The notes below the pieces were generated by a model. The model was not told the origin of the DNA and ran no database searches. It was given only the letters and a program-made list of their open reading frames with translations. 40,846 nt of DNA from Grimontia indica (lineage in GTDB: Bacteria; Pseudomonadota; Gammaproteobacteria; Enterobacterales; Vibrionaceae), in contig NZ_ANFM02000060.1 in assembly GCF_000333895.2 (NCBI RefSeq), positions 1-40,846 on the forward strand. Direction: 5' to 3'. The position numbers and the translations under genes were made by a program. Positions 8,340 through 18,395 of the stretch are shown piece by piece; within the stretch, counting starts at the first letter, position 1; each line of letters opens with the position of its first letter.

Positions 8340-9890
8340 ATGCTAAACATCGAAACATTTAAGCGGCCCCAAGTATTCATGCGGATCTTCGGGGCCGCTT
8401 TTTCAGGTGCACTCGCCACCCTCGCCTTCGCGCCATACTCCTTCTGGCCAGCCATGCTGGTCTCCTTGGTGGCACTTCTCCTTCTTATTCATGGGCAATC
8501 TCCGAAGCGTGCTGGCTACATCGGATTTTTCTGGGGGCTGGGGCAATTCGGAACCGGCGTCGGCTGGGTTTACGTCGTTATCGAGAAATTCGGGGGGCTG
8601 CCTACAGCAATTGGACTGGCCTTGATTGGTCTGTTAGTTGCTTATCTCGCACTGTTCCCTGCGCTTTTTTCCTATATCCTGCGCCGTGTTCAACTGCCGC
8701 TGGCACTTTCCTATCTGCTGTTGGCACCATCGCTCTGGCTGGTTGTTGATTGGTTCCGTGGCTGGTTCCTGACGGGTTTCCCATGGCTCTGGCCGGGTTA
8801 CAGTCAGATTGAGGGGCCATTAGCCTCCTTTGCGCCCATGTTTGGTGTACAAGGTATTACGCTCGCACTGCTTATCATTTCAGGCTCAATCGCCATCACG
8901 CTGATAAACCGAAAAGCGTCTGCGCTTCTTCCGGCATTGGTTGTTGGCGCGGTTGCAACCGGTACCTCTTTTGTACCCTGGGTTCAGGAAACGGGAGACA
9001 GCGTTGATGTCGCCATGGTCCAGGGTAATGTGCCGCAGGAGCTAAAGTGGCTGCCAAGCCAGCGTTGGCCTACTCTGCTTGCATATCAGGACATGACACG
9101 CCAGAACTGGGATGCAGATATCGTCATTTGGCCGGAAGCGGCCATTCCAGCTTTGGAGCGTGATTTACCGGATTTTCTGGCAAGACTCGACGCTGCAGCC
9201 ATCAATAACGACACGGCTGTCATCACTGGAGTACTCGACCAAAACCCGGATGGGCAGTTCTATAACAACGTCATCACCTTAGGTAACAATGGCGAAGGCG
9301 GTTATACCTATCCAGCAACGCAAAGTTACAGCAAACACCATTTGTTGGTCTTTGGTGAGTTTGTGCCTTTCAGCGACTTTCTTCGCCCGCTTGCACCTCT
9401 GTTTAATCTACCCATGTCTTCGTTCAGTCGAGGTGATTACACCCAGTCGAACATAGACGCCAAAGGCTATCAGCTAGCCCCAGCGATTTGCTATGAAATT
9501 GCCTTTAGTGATCAGGTTAGGCATAGCCTCACGGAAGAGTCGGATTTCATTCTCACCCTTTCCAATGACACCTGGTTTGGTACATCGATTGGCCCTCACC
9601 AGCATTTGGAAATTGCCCGCATGCGCGCGCTGGAAAACGGCAAGCCGGTTCTGCGTGCCACCAATACTGGTCTGACCGCTGCTATTGGTTACAAAGGGGA
9701 CATCATCGACCAGATCCCGCAGTTCGAAACAGTAGTGCTGAGAACTGATGTGCCGACGACGGCAGGCCAAACACCTTACACCCGCTTCGGAGACTGGCCC
9801 CTCTATGCATGGATTGTTTTGTCAGGGTTAGCGCTGGTTCTGTTAACCCGCGGTCAAAAATCAACCGTTAGCACTCAGTCGCAACAATAA
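8340..9890 (+). CDS. lnt: apolipoprotein N-acyltransferase
   Basis: Adds the third acyl chain to the N-terminal Cys of lipoproteins at the periplasmic face of the inner membrane, which is required for Lol export. The N-terminal third is a run of membrane segments, followed by a nitrilase-type domain and a final membrane anchor. The catalytic triad reads E266 (WPEAA), K332 (YSKHHL) and C384 (AICYE), within a few residues of E. coli E267, K335 and C387. The length is 516 residues. It starts seven bases after corC and closes the operon before a terminator. LptE and RlpA in this window are substrates by inference. Confidence 0.96.
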   Translation: MLNIETFKRPQVFMRIFGAAFSGALATLAFAPYSFWPAMLVSLVALLLLIHGQSPKRAGYIGFFWGLGQFGTGVGWVYVVIEKFGGLPTAIGLALIGLLVAYLALFPALFSYILRRVQLPLALSYLLLAPSLWLVVDWFRGWFLTGFPWLWPGYSQIEGPLASFAPMFGVQGITLALLIISGSIAITLINRKASALLPALVVGAVATGTSFVPWVQETGDSVDVAMVQGNVPQELKWLPSQRWPTLLAYQDMTRQNWDADIVIWPEAAIPALERDLPDFLARLDAAAINNDTAVITGVLDQNPDGQFYNNVITLGNNGEGGYTYPATQSYSKHHLLVFGEFVPFSDFLRPLAPLFNLPMSSFSRGDYTQSNIDAKGYQLAPAICYEIAFSDQVRHSLTEESDFILTLSNDTWFGTSIGPHQHLEIARMRALENGKPVLRATNTGLTAAIGYKGDIIDQIPQFETVVLRTDVPTTAGQTPYTRFGDWPLYAWIVLSGLALVLLTRGQKSTVSTQSQQ

Positions 9891-9924
9891 GAGCGAACAA
9901 GCAACGTAAAATCATGTCTTAATC

Positions 9925-9955
9925 AGCCAGAGGGATTTATTCCTCTGGCTTTTTT
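9925..9955 (+). terminator. terminator after lnt
   Basis: AGCCAGAGG and CCTCTGGCT form a nine-base-pair stem around an eight-base loop, followed by a T run. It ends the miaB-to-lnt unit. Confidence 0.9.
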
Positions 9956-9987
9956 AATGATTGATTTAGTTTGATATGGAGAGTCTT

Positions 9988-10575
9988 ATGCGCGCCTTGG
10001 CCAGAATTGCATCTTCCGTTGTTATCTTTTTAGCATCAGTCTTTGCTCCTCTTTCCCATGCAGAGCCAGATGCCGAGCTCTTTGCTGATACCCGTGCTGC
10101 ATTGGCGAACTTCCATCGCTTCGAGCAGGTAAAACCTTTCTTTGAAAAAGCTTATGGATACGCAGTATTTCCATCGGTGGGTAAAGGTGGCTTCTGGATT
10201 GGCGGCGCATATGGCAATGGGTTGGTTTACCAAGGTAATCAAACTGTCGCCGAAGCCGAGTTGATTCAAGTGTCGGTTGGGTTGACCTTCGGTGGTCAGG
10301 CATTCAGCGAGATACTTTTCTTTGAAGACAAAGAAACCTTCGACAGTTTTATGTCGGGCAGCTTTGAGCTCGGAGCGCAGGCTTCTGCCACCGCTCTCAC
10401 CGAAGGCGCTGCGGCACATGTTGGCACGACAGGCACCTCTGCCAGTGCAGGTAGTGCGCAATCCAAAGCCTATTACATCAATGGCACCGCCATTTTCACC
10501 CAAGCCAAAGGCGGCTTGATGATCGAAGCTGCCTTGGCCGGACAAAAATTCAATATCGAGCCGCTGGGGAATTAA
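9988..10575 (+). CDS. secreted SYLF-domain (Ysc84-type) lipid-binding protein
   Basis: A SYLF/DUF500 family protein; family members bind lipids, but the bacterial role is not established. A signal peptide (MRALARIASSVVIF, then LASVFAPLSHAEP) suggests cleavage near SHA and a periplasmic or outer-membrane location. The mature part has family features: AVFPSVGKGGFWIGGAYGNG, LTFGGQAFSEILFF, and a glycine/alanine-rich section ending AKGGLMIEAAL. I choose ATG 9988 (195 residues) because GGAGAG at 9978-9983 lies just before it. The in-frame ATG at 9976 sits on that ribosome site. The gene lies alone between the lnt terminator and the heptamer array. Confidence 0.85.
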   Translation: MRALARIASSVVIFLASVFAPLSHAEPDAELFADTRAALANFHRFEQVKPFFEKAYGYAVFPSVGKGGFWIGGAYGNGLVYQGNQTVAEAELIQVSVGLTFGGQAFSEILFFEDKETFDSFMSGSFELGAQASATALTEGAAAHVGTTGTSASAGSAQSKAYYINGTAIFTQAKGGLMIEAALAGQKFNIEPLGN

Positions 10576-10585
10576 GACAAACCGA

Positions 10586-10625
10586 TCCTAGGTCCTAGGT
10601 CCTAGGTCCTAGGTCCTAGGTCCTA
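10586..10625. repeat. tandem heptamer array (TCCTAGG, about 5.7 copies)
   Basis: Five perfect TCCTAGG units plus a partial TCCTA start 11 bases after the SYLF stop. Each unit contains the palindrome CCTAGG, so the array is nearly self-complementary and could fold on itself or extrude. It lies between two convergent genes. No T tract follows on either strand, so it is not an ordinary terminator. Copy number may vary between strains by slippage. Confidence 0.95.
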
Positions 10626-10693
10626 AAAATTTGAAGGGTAAACAAGCCAGTGTTCAAGCCTCTTTGCCCATCAGCTCTCAGCGTCAGAGCCGA

Positions 10694-11179
10694 CTATGCA
10701 GGAAACGGCTTTCGGCTAAACTGTTTGCTGCCACATTTGATGCAAGGCGTCAGCACATCCACATGGGTGTGCTCGGTCTGGTTACCGCATTTCTCACAAA
10801 TCAAGATACCAAGCCCCACCACTTCACCGGCGTTGTAGACGCCATGATGCTGGATATCCTGTAATACCTCACGCCACTCAAGCTGGGTTTTGTCGGTGAT
10901 CTCCGCAAGTTGTTCCCAAAGTGTATTGGCAATCAGATCGCGAAACAGCGCACCATCGTCTTTGTTTTCTTCCGGCTCGTTGTAACGTGCACCAAACTCC
11001 TGCACATCGCGTTTAAAATAAGCTTCTATAAGTGCAAGCTCATCTTTGGTCATATCCGACGCCGCTTTCACGTACTTTTCAGACAAATCCAGCCAACGTT
11101 GTAACTCTTCCGGGCTGTGCTTTAGTGCTTCACTGATCCGTTCGACCAGCACCTTGTACTCCGCTTTTTGCTCTGACAT
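10694..11179 (-). CDS. ybeL: YbeL-family zinc-ribbon protein (DUF1451)
   Basis: A small cytosolic protein of unknown function. A helical N-terminal part is followed by the conserved block DKTQLEWREV and HHGVYNAGEVVGLG. A C-terminal zinc ribbon has CEKC and CIKC as ligand pairs. Similarity to E. coli YbeL is clear, and both lie upstream of leuS. I start at ATG 11179 (161 residues) because GAGGTGG precedes it on the minus strand. The in-frame ATG at 11194 lacks a ribosome site. It is divergent from leuS and convergent with the SYLF gene. Confidence 0.9.
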   Translation of the reverse strand: MSEQKAEYKVLVERISEALKHSPEELQRWLDLSEKYVKAASDMTKDELALIEAYFKRDVQEFGARYNEPEENKDDGALFRDLIANTLWEQLAEITDKTQLEWREVLQDIQHHGVYNAGEVVGLGILICEKCGNQTEHTHVDVLTPCIKCGSKQFSRKPFPA

Positions 11180-11201
11180 AGGCCACCTCTGCATTCAACT
11201 G

Positions 11202-11230
11202 TTGTTGCGCCTTCTACCTTTAGTTATTCT
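11202..11230 (+). promoter_or_regulatory. candidate leuS promoter
   Basis: TTGTTG at 11202-11207 and TATTCT at 11225-11230 are 17 bases apart, a moderate sigma-70 match in the ybeL-leuS divergent gap. I saw no leucine-rich leader peptide or attenuator in the 90 bases before leuS. Confidence 0.35.
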
Positions 11231-11286
11231 ATGTCGATTATTTTGGTTCATTTTATACCTATCTCACAAATTCCCGGATGTCATCG

Positions 11287-13860
11287 ATGCAAGAACAATA
11301 CCGTCCACAGGACATCGAGCCTAAAGTTCAGGCCGATTGGGACAAGAACAAAACCTTCGTAGTTCAAGAAGACCCAAGCAAAGAAAAGTTTTATTGCCTT
11401 TCCATGTTCCCGTACCCAAGCGGTCGACTACACATGGGTCACGTACGTAACTACACCATCGGTGACGTCATCTCGCGCTACCAGCGTCTGCAAGGCAAGA
11501 ACGTAATGCAACCAATCGGTTGGGACGCGTTCGGTCTGCCGGCAGAAAACGCAGCGGTGAAGAACAAGACTGCGCCAGCACCTTGGACTTACGAGAACAT
11601 TGAATACATGAAGAACCAGCTGAAACTGCTGGGCTTCGGCTACGACTGGGATCGCGAATTCGCAACCTGTACGCCTGAATACTACCGTTGGGAACAAGAG
11701 TTCTTCACCAAACTTTACGAGAAAGGTTTGGTTTACAAAAAGACCTCTTCGGTTAACTGGTGTCCGAACGACCAAACCGTTCTGGCGAACGAGCAGGTTG
11801 AAGACGGTTGCTGCTGGCGTTGTGACACGCCTGTAGAACAAAAAGAAATCCCACAGTGGTTCATCAAAATCACTGCGTACGCACAAGAGCTTCTCGATGA
11901 TCTGGAAACTCTGGATGGTTGGCCTGAGCAGGTTAAAACCATGCAGCGTAATTGGATTGGCCGTTCGGAAGGTGTTGAACTGAAATTCCAAGTGGCTGGC
12001 GAAAGCGATCTGGAAGTTTACACCACCCGTCCTGATACCCTGATGGGCGTGACTTACGTGGGTATTGCAGCGGGTCACCCTCTGGCGACCAAAGCAGCAG
12101 AGAACAACCCTGAACTGGCTGCATTCATCGAAGAATGTAAAAACACCAAGGTAGCTGAAGCTGAGCTGGCGACCATGGAGAAAAAGGGTATGGATACTGG
12201 CCTTAAGGCTATCCACCCTCTGAACGGCCGTGAAGTGCCAATCTTCATCGCGAACTTCGTGCTGATGGATTACGGTACGGGCGCGGTGATGGCAGTACCA
12301 GGCCACGACCAACGTGACTTCGAATTCGCAACCAAATACGGCTTGAACATTGAGCCTGTGATTCTGGCAGAAGATGGCAACGCACCAGACATCTCTGAAG
12401 CTGCGCACACTGAGAAAGGTGTTCTGTTCAACTCAGGTGAGTTCGACGGCCTGAGCTTCGAGCAAGCGTTCGATGCGATTGCAGCGAAACTGGAATCAGA
12501 AGGTAAAGGTCACAAGACTGTGAACTTCCGTCTGCGCGACTGGGGTGTTTCACGTCAACGTTACTGGGGTGCGCCAATCCCAATGGTCACCACTGAAGAC
12601 GGTGAAGTGCATCCAGTACCAGCTGACCAATTGCCAGTTATCCTGCCTGAAGATGTTGTGATGGACGGCGTAACCAGCCCAATCAAAGCAGACAAGACGT
12701 GGGCGGAAACCACCTACAACGGTCAACCTGCGCTGCGTGAAACAGATACCTTCGACACCTTCATGGAATCGAGCTGGTACTACGCGCGCTACTGTTCACC
12801 AAAAGCAGATGAGATGCTGGATTCAGAAGCAGCAAACTACTGGCTGCCAGTTGATCAGTACATCGGTGGTATTGAGCACGCAGTAATGCACCTACTGTAC
12901 TCGCGCTTCTTCCACAAACTGCTACGCGATGCAGGCTACGTTAAGTCTGATGAGCCGTTCAAGCGTCTGCTTTGTCAAGGCATGGTGCTGGCTGATGCGT
13001 ACTACTACAACAACGACAAAGGCGCGAAAGTTTGGGTTTCTCCAACTGAAGCGACTGTTGAGCGTGACGAGAAAGGCCGCATCACCACCGCAGTAGATAC
13101 TGAAGGTAACAACCTTGTTCACTCAGGCATGACCAAAATGTCTAAGTCAAAGAACAACGGTATCGACCCACAAGAGATGGTTGATAAGTACGGTGCTGAC
13201 ACCGTGCGTCTGTTCATGATGTTCGCATCACCAGCAGACATGACCCTTGAGTGGCAAGAGTCTGGCGTTGAAGGTGCTAACCGCTTCCTGAAACGTGTTT
13301 GGAAACTGGTATTCGAGCACACTTCAAAAGGTGAAGTGGCTGCGCTGGATACATCAGCACTGAACGCTGATCAGAAAACACTGCGTCGTGAAGTTCACAA
13401 GACTATCGCAAAAGTGGGCGATGACATCGGCCGCCGTCAGACCTTCAACACCGCGATCGCTGCGATCATGGAACTGATGAACCGTCTGACCAAAGCACCT
13501 CAAGACACTGATGCTGACCGCGCTATTCTGGATGAAGCAGTGAAAGCGATTGTTGCGATGCTGTACCCAATCACTCCGCACATCAGCACTGAGCTGTGGG
13601 CTGCACTGGGTCAAACTGACATCGACAACACGGTATGGCCGGTTGCTGACCAAGACGCCATGGTGGAAGACGAGAAGCTGATCATCGTTCAGGTGAATGG
13701 CAAGCTTCGTGCGAAAATCACCGTTGCAGCAGATGCAGCTAAAGAATCAGTAGAATCGATGGCGCTAAACGACGAGCACGTTGTCAAGCACACCGAGGGT
13801 AAAACCGTACGCAAAGTGATTTACGTACCGGGCAAACTGGTTAACATCGTTGCTAACTAA
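11287..13860 (+). CDS. leuS: leucyl-tRNA synthetase
   Basis: A class I aminoacyl-tRNA synthetase that charges tRNA-Leu, including the four CAG copies at the start of the window. The HIGH-type motif is HMGH at 49-52 and the KMSKS loop is at 617-621. The large inserted CP1 editing domain contains TTRPDT and the GHDQRD-type hydrolytic sequence. The [14 protein letters not shown] block is also conserved. I start at ATG 11287 (MQEQYRPQ, as in E. coli and vibrios, 857 residues). ATG 11278 would add MSS and has no ribosome site either. It heads the leuS-lptE-holA unit. Confidence 0.97.
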   Translation: MQEQYRPQDIEPKVQADWDKNKTFVVQEDPSKEKFYCLSMFPYPSGRLHMGHVRNYTIGDVISRYQRLQGKNVMQPIGWDAFGLPAENAAVKNKTAPAPWTYENIEYMKNQLKLLGFGYDWDREFATCTPEYYRWEQEFFTKLYEKGLVYKKTSSVNWCPNDQTVLANEQVEDGCCWRCDTPVEQKEIPQWFIKITAYAQELLDDLETLDGWPEQVKTMQRNWIGRSEGVELKFQVAGESDLEVYTTRPDTLMGVTYVGIAAGHPLATKAAENNPELAAFIEECKNTKVAEAELATMEKKGMDTGLKAIHPLNGREVPIFIANFVLMDYGTGAVMAVPGHDQRDFEFATKYGLNIEPVILAEDGNAPDISEAAHTEKGVLFNSGEFDGLSFEQAFDAIAAKLESEGKGHKTVNFRLRDWGVSRQRYWGAPIPMVTTEDGEVHPVPADQLPVILPEDVVMDGVTSPIKADKTWAETTYNGQPALRETDTFDTFMESSWYYARYCSPKADEMLDSEAANYWLPVDQYIGGIEHAVMHLLYSRFFHKLLRDAGYVKSDEPFKRLLCQGMVLADAYYYNNDKGAKVWVSPTEATVERDEKGRITTAVDTEGNNLVHSGMTKMSKSKNNGIDPQEMVDKYGADTVRLFMMFASPADMTLEWQESGVEGANRFLKRVWKLVFEHTSKGEVAALDTSALNADQKTLRREVHKTIAKVGDDIGRRQTFNTAIAAIMELMNRLTKAPQDTDADRAILDEAVKAIVAMLYPITPHISTELWAALGQTDIDNTVWPVADQDAMVEDEKLIIVQVNGKLRAKITVAADAAKESVESMALNDEHVVKHTEGKTVRKVIYVPGKLVNIVAN

Positions 13861-13875
13861 TACAGGGAGTATTCG

Positions 13876-14550
13876 GTGAAATCGATCTTTCGCTCTCTCC
13901 GAACCCTGCTGGTTGTGGTGGCCGCTCTGGCCACCGCTTCTTGCGGATTTCACCTTCGTGGCAGCTACAATCTGCCAGAAGAAATTCAGAAACTGTCAGT
14001 CACCAGTTTCGATAAATACGGCAAACTCACCCGTGAAATGAAGACCCAACTACGTCTTCATGACATTGATGTCATCCCGCCGGCCCAAACCATTTCCAAC
14101 CTGCACCTGAAAGGCGAAAGCTATGGTGAAAGCACCTTATCGCTTTACCAGAACAGCCGCGTAGCGGAAAAGCAATTTGCTTATACCGTCAGCTACTCAG
14201 TGACAGTGCCGGAAAAAGGCAGCTACAACTTCTCCACATCTCTTAGCCGCACCTACCTTGATAACCCATTGACCGCCCTCGCGAAGTCGGTGGAAGAGGA
14301 AATGCTGGCGCAGGAAATGCGCGTTGAAGCAACCAAACAGATCATGCGACAGCTTGCCCGTCTGAATGCGCACATCGAAGCCTTTGAGCGCAAAGAGGCA
14401 GAAGAAAAAGCACTGCGTGAACTGTATCAGGGTGTGGATGAAGAGAAGTCCTCGATGACTATCGAAACCCGTTTCGATGGCAAAGATGACGAAACCCGCG
14501 GTAAGCCTCTGTCGAGCTTCACCACCAGCGGTGAAGAAAACACACAATGA
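13876..14550 (+). CDS. lptE: LPS-assembly lipoprotein LptE
   Basis: The outer-membrane lipoprotein that plugs the LptD barrel and helps insert lipopolysaccharide. The signal peptide ends in a lipobox, TASC, with C23 the predicted lipidated residue, followed by GFHLRG, the usual start of mature LptE. The 224 residues include an acidic, Glu-rich C-terminal extension (after about residue 170) longer than in E. coli. The start is GTG with AGGGAG six bases upstream. The stop overlaps the holA start as ATGA. Confidence 0.93.
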   Translation: MKSIFRSLRTLLVVVAALATASCGFHLRGSYNLPEEIQKLSVTSFDKYGKLTREMKTQLRLHDIDVIPPAQTISNLHLKGESYGESTLSLYQNSRVAEKQFAYTVSYSVTVPEKGSYNFSTSLSRTYLDNPLTALAKSVEEEMLAQEMRVEATKQIMRQLARLNAHIEAFERKEAEEKALRELYQGVDEEKSSMTIETRFDGKDDETRGKPLSSFTTSGEENTQ

Positions 14551-15575
14551 GGATTTACCCAGAACAACTGACACAGCGTCTTAATCAGGGGCTGTGTCAG
14601 ACCTATCTCATCTTCGGCAACGAGCCGCTGCTGAAAGAAGAATCCAAGCAAAGCATTATTGATGTCGCCCAAAAACAGGGCTTCGATGAGAAGCACCGCT
14701 TCGTCATCGATAATCAGCTTAACTGGCAGGACGTTTACGACGTTTGTCAGGCCCTGAGTCTGTTCGCCAGCCGACAAATCATCATTCTGGCATTACCTGA
14801 AAACCCGCTGACCACGGCCCAAGCTAATGCTCTGAAAGAGCTGCAGCCTATGCTGCATCAGGATTTGGTTTTGATCCTCGATGGTCCTCGCCTGAACAAA
14901 AAGCAGGAATCAGCCAAGTGGTTCACCAGTTTCCAGGCAAACGGTTTGTATGTGCCATGCAACACACCTGATGGCCGACAGCTGCCACGATTCATAGAGA
15001 ACCGCTGTCACAGTCTGGGATTGCATCCTGATCACGAGTCTGTGATGCTGCTGGCGCAATGGCATGAAGGTAACCTTCTGGCGCTGTCGCAAAGCCTGAT
15101 GAAGCTTCAACTGCTCTATCCAGACGGTGAACTGACGCTGCCAAGGCTTCAGGATGCCTTATCACGTCACAACCACTACACGCCATTCCAGCTCACCGAC
15201 GCGCTGATTGAAGGCAAAGCCAAGCGCGCTGTTCGTATCGTTCGTCAGCTTGAAGCAGAAGGCGTGGAAATCACCATCTTGCTGCGGGTCATCCAGAAAG
15301 AACTGATCCAGCTTTGTAAAATGCAGGAGTACGGCGCGTCTGGTATGGGTCTCAGCAAAATTTTTGACCATTTCCGAGTCTGGCAAACACGCCGTCCTGC
15401 GATGACAGCAGCGCTTCACCGTTTGACGTTGCCAACGCTGATGCACCTTCTGCAAAGCCTTGCAGCCATTGAGGTGATGGTTAAAACCGATTTCGACAGC
15501 CAACCTTGGCCGGCACTTTCGGCGTTTTGTCTCGAGATGTGTGGTCATCCACTTCCGCTGTCACCTGTCAACTGA
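14547..15575 (+). CDS. holA: DNA polymerase III delta subunit
   Basis: The clamp-loader subunit that opens the beta sliding clamp. The 342 residues match the E. coli length and fold: [10 protein letters not shown] at the N-terminus, a degenerate AAA-type domain ([14 protein letters not shown]), and the helical collar part with VIQKELIQL. Its position after lptE with a four-base ATGA overlap is the conserved arrangement. It is not followed by nadD as in E. coli. Confidence 0.94.
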   Translation: MRIYPEQLTQRLNQGLCQTYLIFGNEPLLKEESKQSIIDVAQKQGFDEKHRFVIDNQLNWQDVYDVCQALSLFASRQIIILALPENPLTTAQANALKELQPMLHQDLVLILDGPRLNKKQESAKWFTSFQANGLYVPCNTPDGRQLPRFIENRCHSLGLHPDHESVMLLAQWHEGNLLALSQSLMKLQLLYPDGELTLPRLQDALSRHNHYTPFQLTDALIEGKAKRAVRIVRQLEAEGVEITILLRVIQKELIQLCKMQEYGASGMGLSKIFDHFRVWQTRRPAMTAALHRLTLPTLMHLLQSLAAIEVMVKTDFDSQPWPALSAFCLEMCGHPLPLSPVN

Positions 15576-15618
15576 CTGTCAAACCGCGACACCGCTGTAT
15601 TTTATTCATCTCAGCCAG

Positions 15619-15627
15619 TGGTATAAT
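15619..15627 (+). promoter_or_regulatory. extended -10 promoter before rsfS
   Basis: TG-G-TATAAT at 15619-15627 is a perfect extended -10 element in the 122-base holA-rsfS gap. A-T-rich sequence lies where a -35 would be, but no good -35 is seen. It probably drives rsfS, rlmH, mrdA, rodA and rlpA independently of leuS-holA. Confidence 0.65.
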
Positions 15628-15697
15628 TTTTATATTCTTAGGGGCTGTCCTGCACTTTTTGCAGAACAATGCACCAAACACCGATAAGGGGAAAACA

Positions 15698-16015
15698 TTG
15701 CTTCCGGAACAACTTCAACACTTTGTTGTCGATAAAGCAGATGATATGAAAGCCGCAGACATCGTGACGCTCGATGTCCGTGAAAAGAGCAGCATTACCG
15801 ATTTCATGGTGCTTTGCACCGGTAACTCAAAACGCCACGTCTCTTCCATCGCAGAACACGTTGCCGATGAAGCACGTGCAGCTAACGTTGATACCCTGGG
15901 TATGGAAGGTGAAAACGAAGGCGAGTGGGTCGTCCTGGATCTCGGTGATGTGATGCTTCATATCATGCAAGATGAACAACGTCAGTTGTACCAGCTAGAA
16001 AAGCTGTGGAATTGA
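15698..16015 (+). CDS. rsfS: ribosomal silencing factor RsfS
   Basis: Binds uL14 on the large subunit and blocks subunit joining when nutrients are short. I infer a TTG start at 15698: AAGGGG lies seven bases upstream and the product is 105 residues, the same as E. coli RsfS. The conserved core is present: [29 protein letters not shown] and the ending LYQLEKLW. Longer readings in this frame run back into holA with sequence unlike the family. rlmH begins four bases after the stop. Confidence 0.93.
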   Translation: MLPEQLQHFVVDKADDMKAADIVTLDVREKSSITDFMVLCTGNSKRHVSSIAEHVADEARAANVDTLGMEGENEGEWVVLDLGDVMLHIMQDEQRQLYQLEKLWN

Positions 16016-16019
16016 TGCA

Positions 16020-16490
16020 ATGAAGTTACAACTGATTGCGGTCGGCACAAAGATGCCGAAATGGGTTGAGGAAGGCTACAAAGAATACAGTCGCCGCTTC
16101 CCAAAAGACATGCCACTGGAACTGGTAGAAATCCCAGCAGGTAAGCGCGGCAAAAATGCCGATATTGCGCGTATTCTGCAAAAAGAAGGGGAAGCCATGT
16201 TGGCCGCCGTTCCAAAAGGTAACCGCATCGTGACGTTGGATATTCCGGGCAAGCGCTGGGACACAGAGCAACTGGCACAACAGCTGGAGAGCTGGAAGCT
16301 GGATGCACGCGATGTGTCTATTCTGATTGGAGGCCCTGAAGGCCTGTCGCCGGCATGTAAAGCGGCCGCAGACCAAAGCTGGTCATTGTCTCCGTTGACA
16401 CTTCCTCACCCGCTGGTACGTGTGGTGATGGCTGAAAGTCTCTACCGCGCCTGGAGCATCACAGCAAATCACCCTTATCACCGGGAATAA
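16020..16490 (+). CDS. rlmH: 23S rRNA pseudouridine-1915 N3-methyltransferase RlmH
   Basis: A SPOUT-class dimeric methyltransferase acting on pseudouridine 1915 in helix 69 of 70S ribosomes. The 156 residues include the knot elements LIGGPEGL and the C-terminal [10 protein letters not shown] and NHPYHRE, near-identical to E. coli. The start is ATG, four bases after rsfS. The rsfS-rlmH pairing is widely conserved. Confidence 0.96.
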   Translation: MKLQLIAVGTKMPKWVEEGYKEYSRRFPKDMPLELVEIPAGKRGKNADIARILQKEGEAMLAAVPKGNRIVTLDIPGKRWDTEQLAQQLESWKLDARDVSILIGGPEGLSPACKAAADQSWSLSPLTLPHPLVRVVMAESLYRAWSITANHPYHRE

Positions 16491-16493
16491 TTC

Positions 16494-18395
16494 ATGAAGC
16501 ACAAGCGTAGTCCTATACGCGATCATCAGGCCGAGTCTTCCCTCTTTTTCCGCCGGGCCGTTGTGGCTTTCGGCGGTATTCTCGTTCTCGTCGGCGTCCT
16601 GCTTCTTAACCTGTATAACATTCAGGTGGAAGATCATGATGATTACATCACCCGCTCCAATGATAACCGCATCAAAGTCGTTCCTGTTGCGCCAAACCGT
16701 GGATTGGTTTACGACCGCAATGGCAAATTGCTCGCGGAAAACCGACCTGTTTATGCATTGGAAATCACCCCAGAGCAGGTGAAAGATATTCCCGGCACCA
16801 TCGCCAGTTTGCAGGAATTGCTGCCGATTTCTGAAAACGAAATCCGGGCTTTCGAACGTGATAAGAAACGCACCCGCCGTTTCAATGCCGTCACCCTGAA
16901 AAACCAGATGACGGAAGAGGAAGTGGCTATTTTCTCAGCCAATCAGCACAAGTTCCCTGGCGTAGAGATTAAAGGTTACCTCAAACGTTACTACCCCTAT
17001 GGTGACGCGTTAACCCACGTCCTGGGCTACGTGGCGAAAATCAACGATAAAGACATAAACCGTCTTGATCGTGAAGGTGTCCTCAACAACTACAAGGCAA
17101 CCCGTGATATCGGCAAGCTCGGCATTGAAAGGTTCTACGAATCTGAATTGCACGGCACTGCTGGTTATCAGGAAGTCGAAGTCAACAGCCGTGGTCGTAT
17201 TATCCGCACGCTGAAATACGTACCACCAGAGCCGGGTAAAGATCTGGTATTGAACCTCGATGTCGATCTGCAACTGTACATACGCTCTATCCTCGGCGAT
17301 CGCCGTGGCGCGGTTGTGGTGCTCGATCCGAAAGACTCTTCAGTACTGGCGATGGTATCAACGCCAAGCTATGACCCGAACCTTTTCGTTCACGGCATTT
17401 CAGGCAAAGACTATCGCGCGTTGTTGAACGACAAAAACCGTCCGCTGGTGAACCGGGCAACCTTGGGGATCTATCCACCTGCATCAACGGTTAAGCCGTT
17501 CATTGCCGTTGCGGCATTGGAAGAAAAAGCCATCACGCTCAACACCACACGAAATGACCCGGGTTACTGGCGTTTGCCAAACTCAACCTCACGTCCTTTC
17601 CGCGACTGGCTCGCATGGGGTCATGGTCGGGTGAATATCGTTCAATCGATTGAAGAATCCGTGGATACTTTCTTCTATCAAATTGCCTATGATCTGGGCA
17701 TCGATAAGCTCTCTACTTGGATGAGCCGTTTTGGATTCGGGGATTACACCGGTATCGACATCCATGAAGAAAGCAAAGCCAACATGCCAACCCGCGAATG
17801 GAAAATGGCACGTCACCGCCAGCCTTGGTACAAGGGTGACACCATTCCAGTCGGTATTGGTCAAGGCTATTGGACGGCCACCCCGATGCAAATCGCGAAA
17901 GCAACGTCTGTGTTGGTGAACCGTGGTGAAGTCAACCCGCCCCACCTTCTCCAACGCATAGAGAACGAAGGCGTCATGGAAATCGCACCATTTTCTCCTT
18001 ATCCACCGATTGAAAATGTGGATGGGAAATACTGGGATGCAGCTCTTGAAGGGATGCGTCTGGTCAACCACGGTAAAAAAGGTACCGCGCGCCGCGCCTT
18101 CGCCAACAGTGAATATGTGACTGGCGGTAAATCAGGAACAGCGCAGGTCTTTGGCCTAGGTGAAGACGAAGAATACAACGCCGATGAAATTGCGGAGCAC
18201 CTGCGTGACCATGCGCTTTATACCGGTTTTGCACCCTTTGATGAACCTGAAGTGATTGTCTCTATGGTATTGGAAAACGCCGGTGGCGGTTCTAGTAACG
18301 GTGCACCAATCGCCCGTCGTATCTTCGACCATATGTTGGTTGATGGCTACAAAGACAAAAAGAACGCAGATAAGAAGGAGGAGCAAGTCCAATGA
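16494..18395 (+). CDS. mrdA: penicillin-binding protein 2 (peptidoglycan transpeptidase)
   Basis: The class B transpeptidase of the elongasome, which cross-links peptidoglycan made by RodA during side-wall growth. A short cytosolic N-terminus and one membrane anchor (about residues 21-43) are followed by the pedestal domain ([11 protein letters not shown]) and the transpeptidase domain. The active-site serine is S331 in STVK, one residue from E. coli S330. SVD of the second motif is in [11 protein letters not shown], and KSGT begins at 546. The length is 633 residues. It starts three bases after rlmH and overlaps rodA by ATGA. Confidence 0.97.
   Translation: MKHKRSPIRDHQAESSLFFRRAVVAFGGILVLVGVLLLNLYNIQVEDHDDYITRSNDNRIKVVPVAPNRGLVYDRNGKLLAENRPVYALEITPEQVKDIPGTIASLQELLPISENEIRAFERDKKRTRRFNAVTLKNQMTEEEVAIFSANQHKFPGVEIKGYLKRYYPYGDALTHVLGYVAKINDKDINRLDREGVLNNYKATRDIGKLGIERFYESELHGTAGYQEVEVNSRGRIIRTLKYVPPEPGKDLVLNLDVDLQLYIRSILGDRRGAVVVLDPKDSSVLAMVSTPSYDPNLFVHGISGKDYRALLNDKNRPLVNRATLGIYPPASTVKPFIAVAALEEKAITLNTTRNDPGYWRLPNSTSRPFRDWLAWGHGRVNIVQSIEESVDTFFYQIAYDLGIDKLSTWMSRFGFGDYTGIDIHEESKANMPTREWKMARHRQPWYKGDTIPVGIGQGYWTATPMQIAKATSVLVNRGEVNPPHLLQRIENEGVMEIAPFSPYPPIENVDGKYWDAALEGMRLVNHGKKGTARRAFANSEYVTGGKSGTAQVFGLGEDEEYNADEIAEHLRDHALYTGFAPFDEPEVIVSMVLENAGGGSSNGAPIARRIFDHMLVDGYKDKKNADKKEEQVQ

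Noticed and set aside
15506-15697. Longer rsfS start overlapping holA
   Set aside because: The extra 64 residues match nothing in the family and cross an extended -10 promoter. The TTG at 15698 has a good ribosome site and gives the family length.
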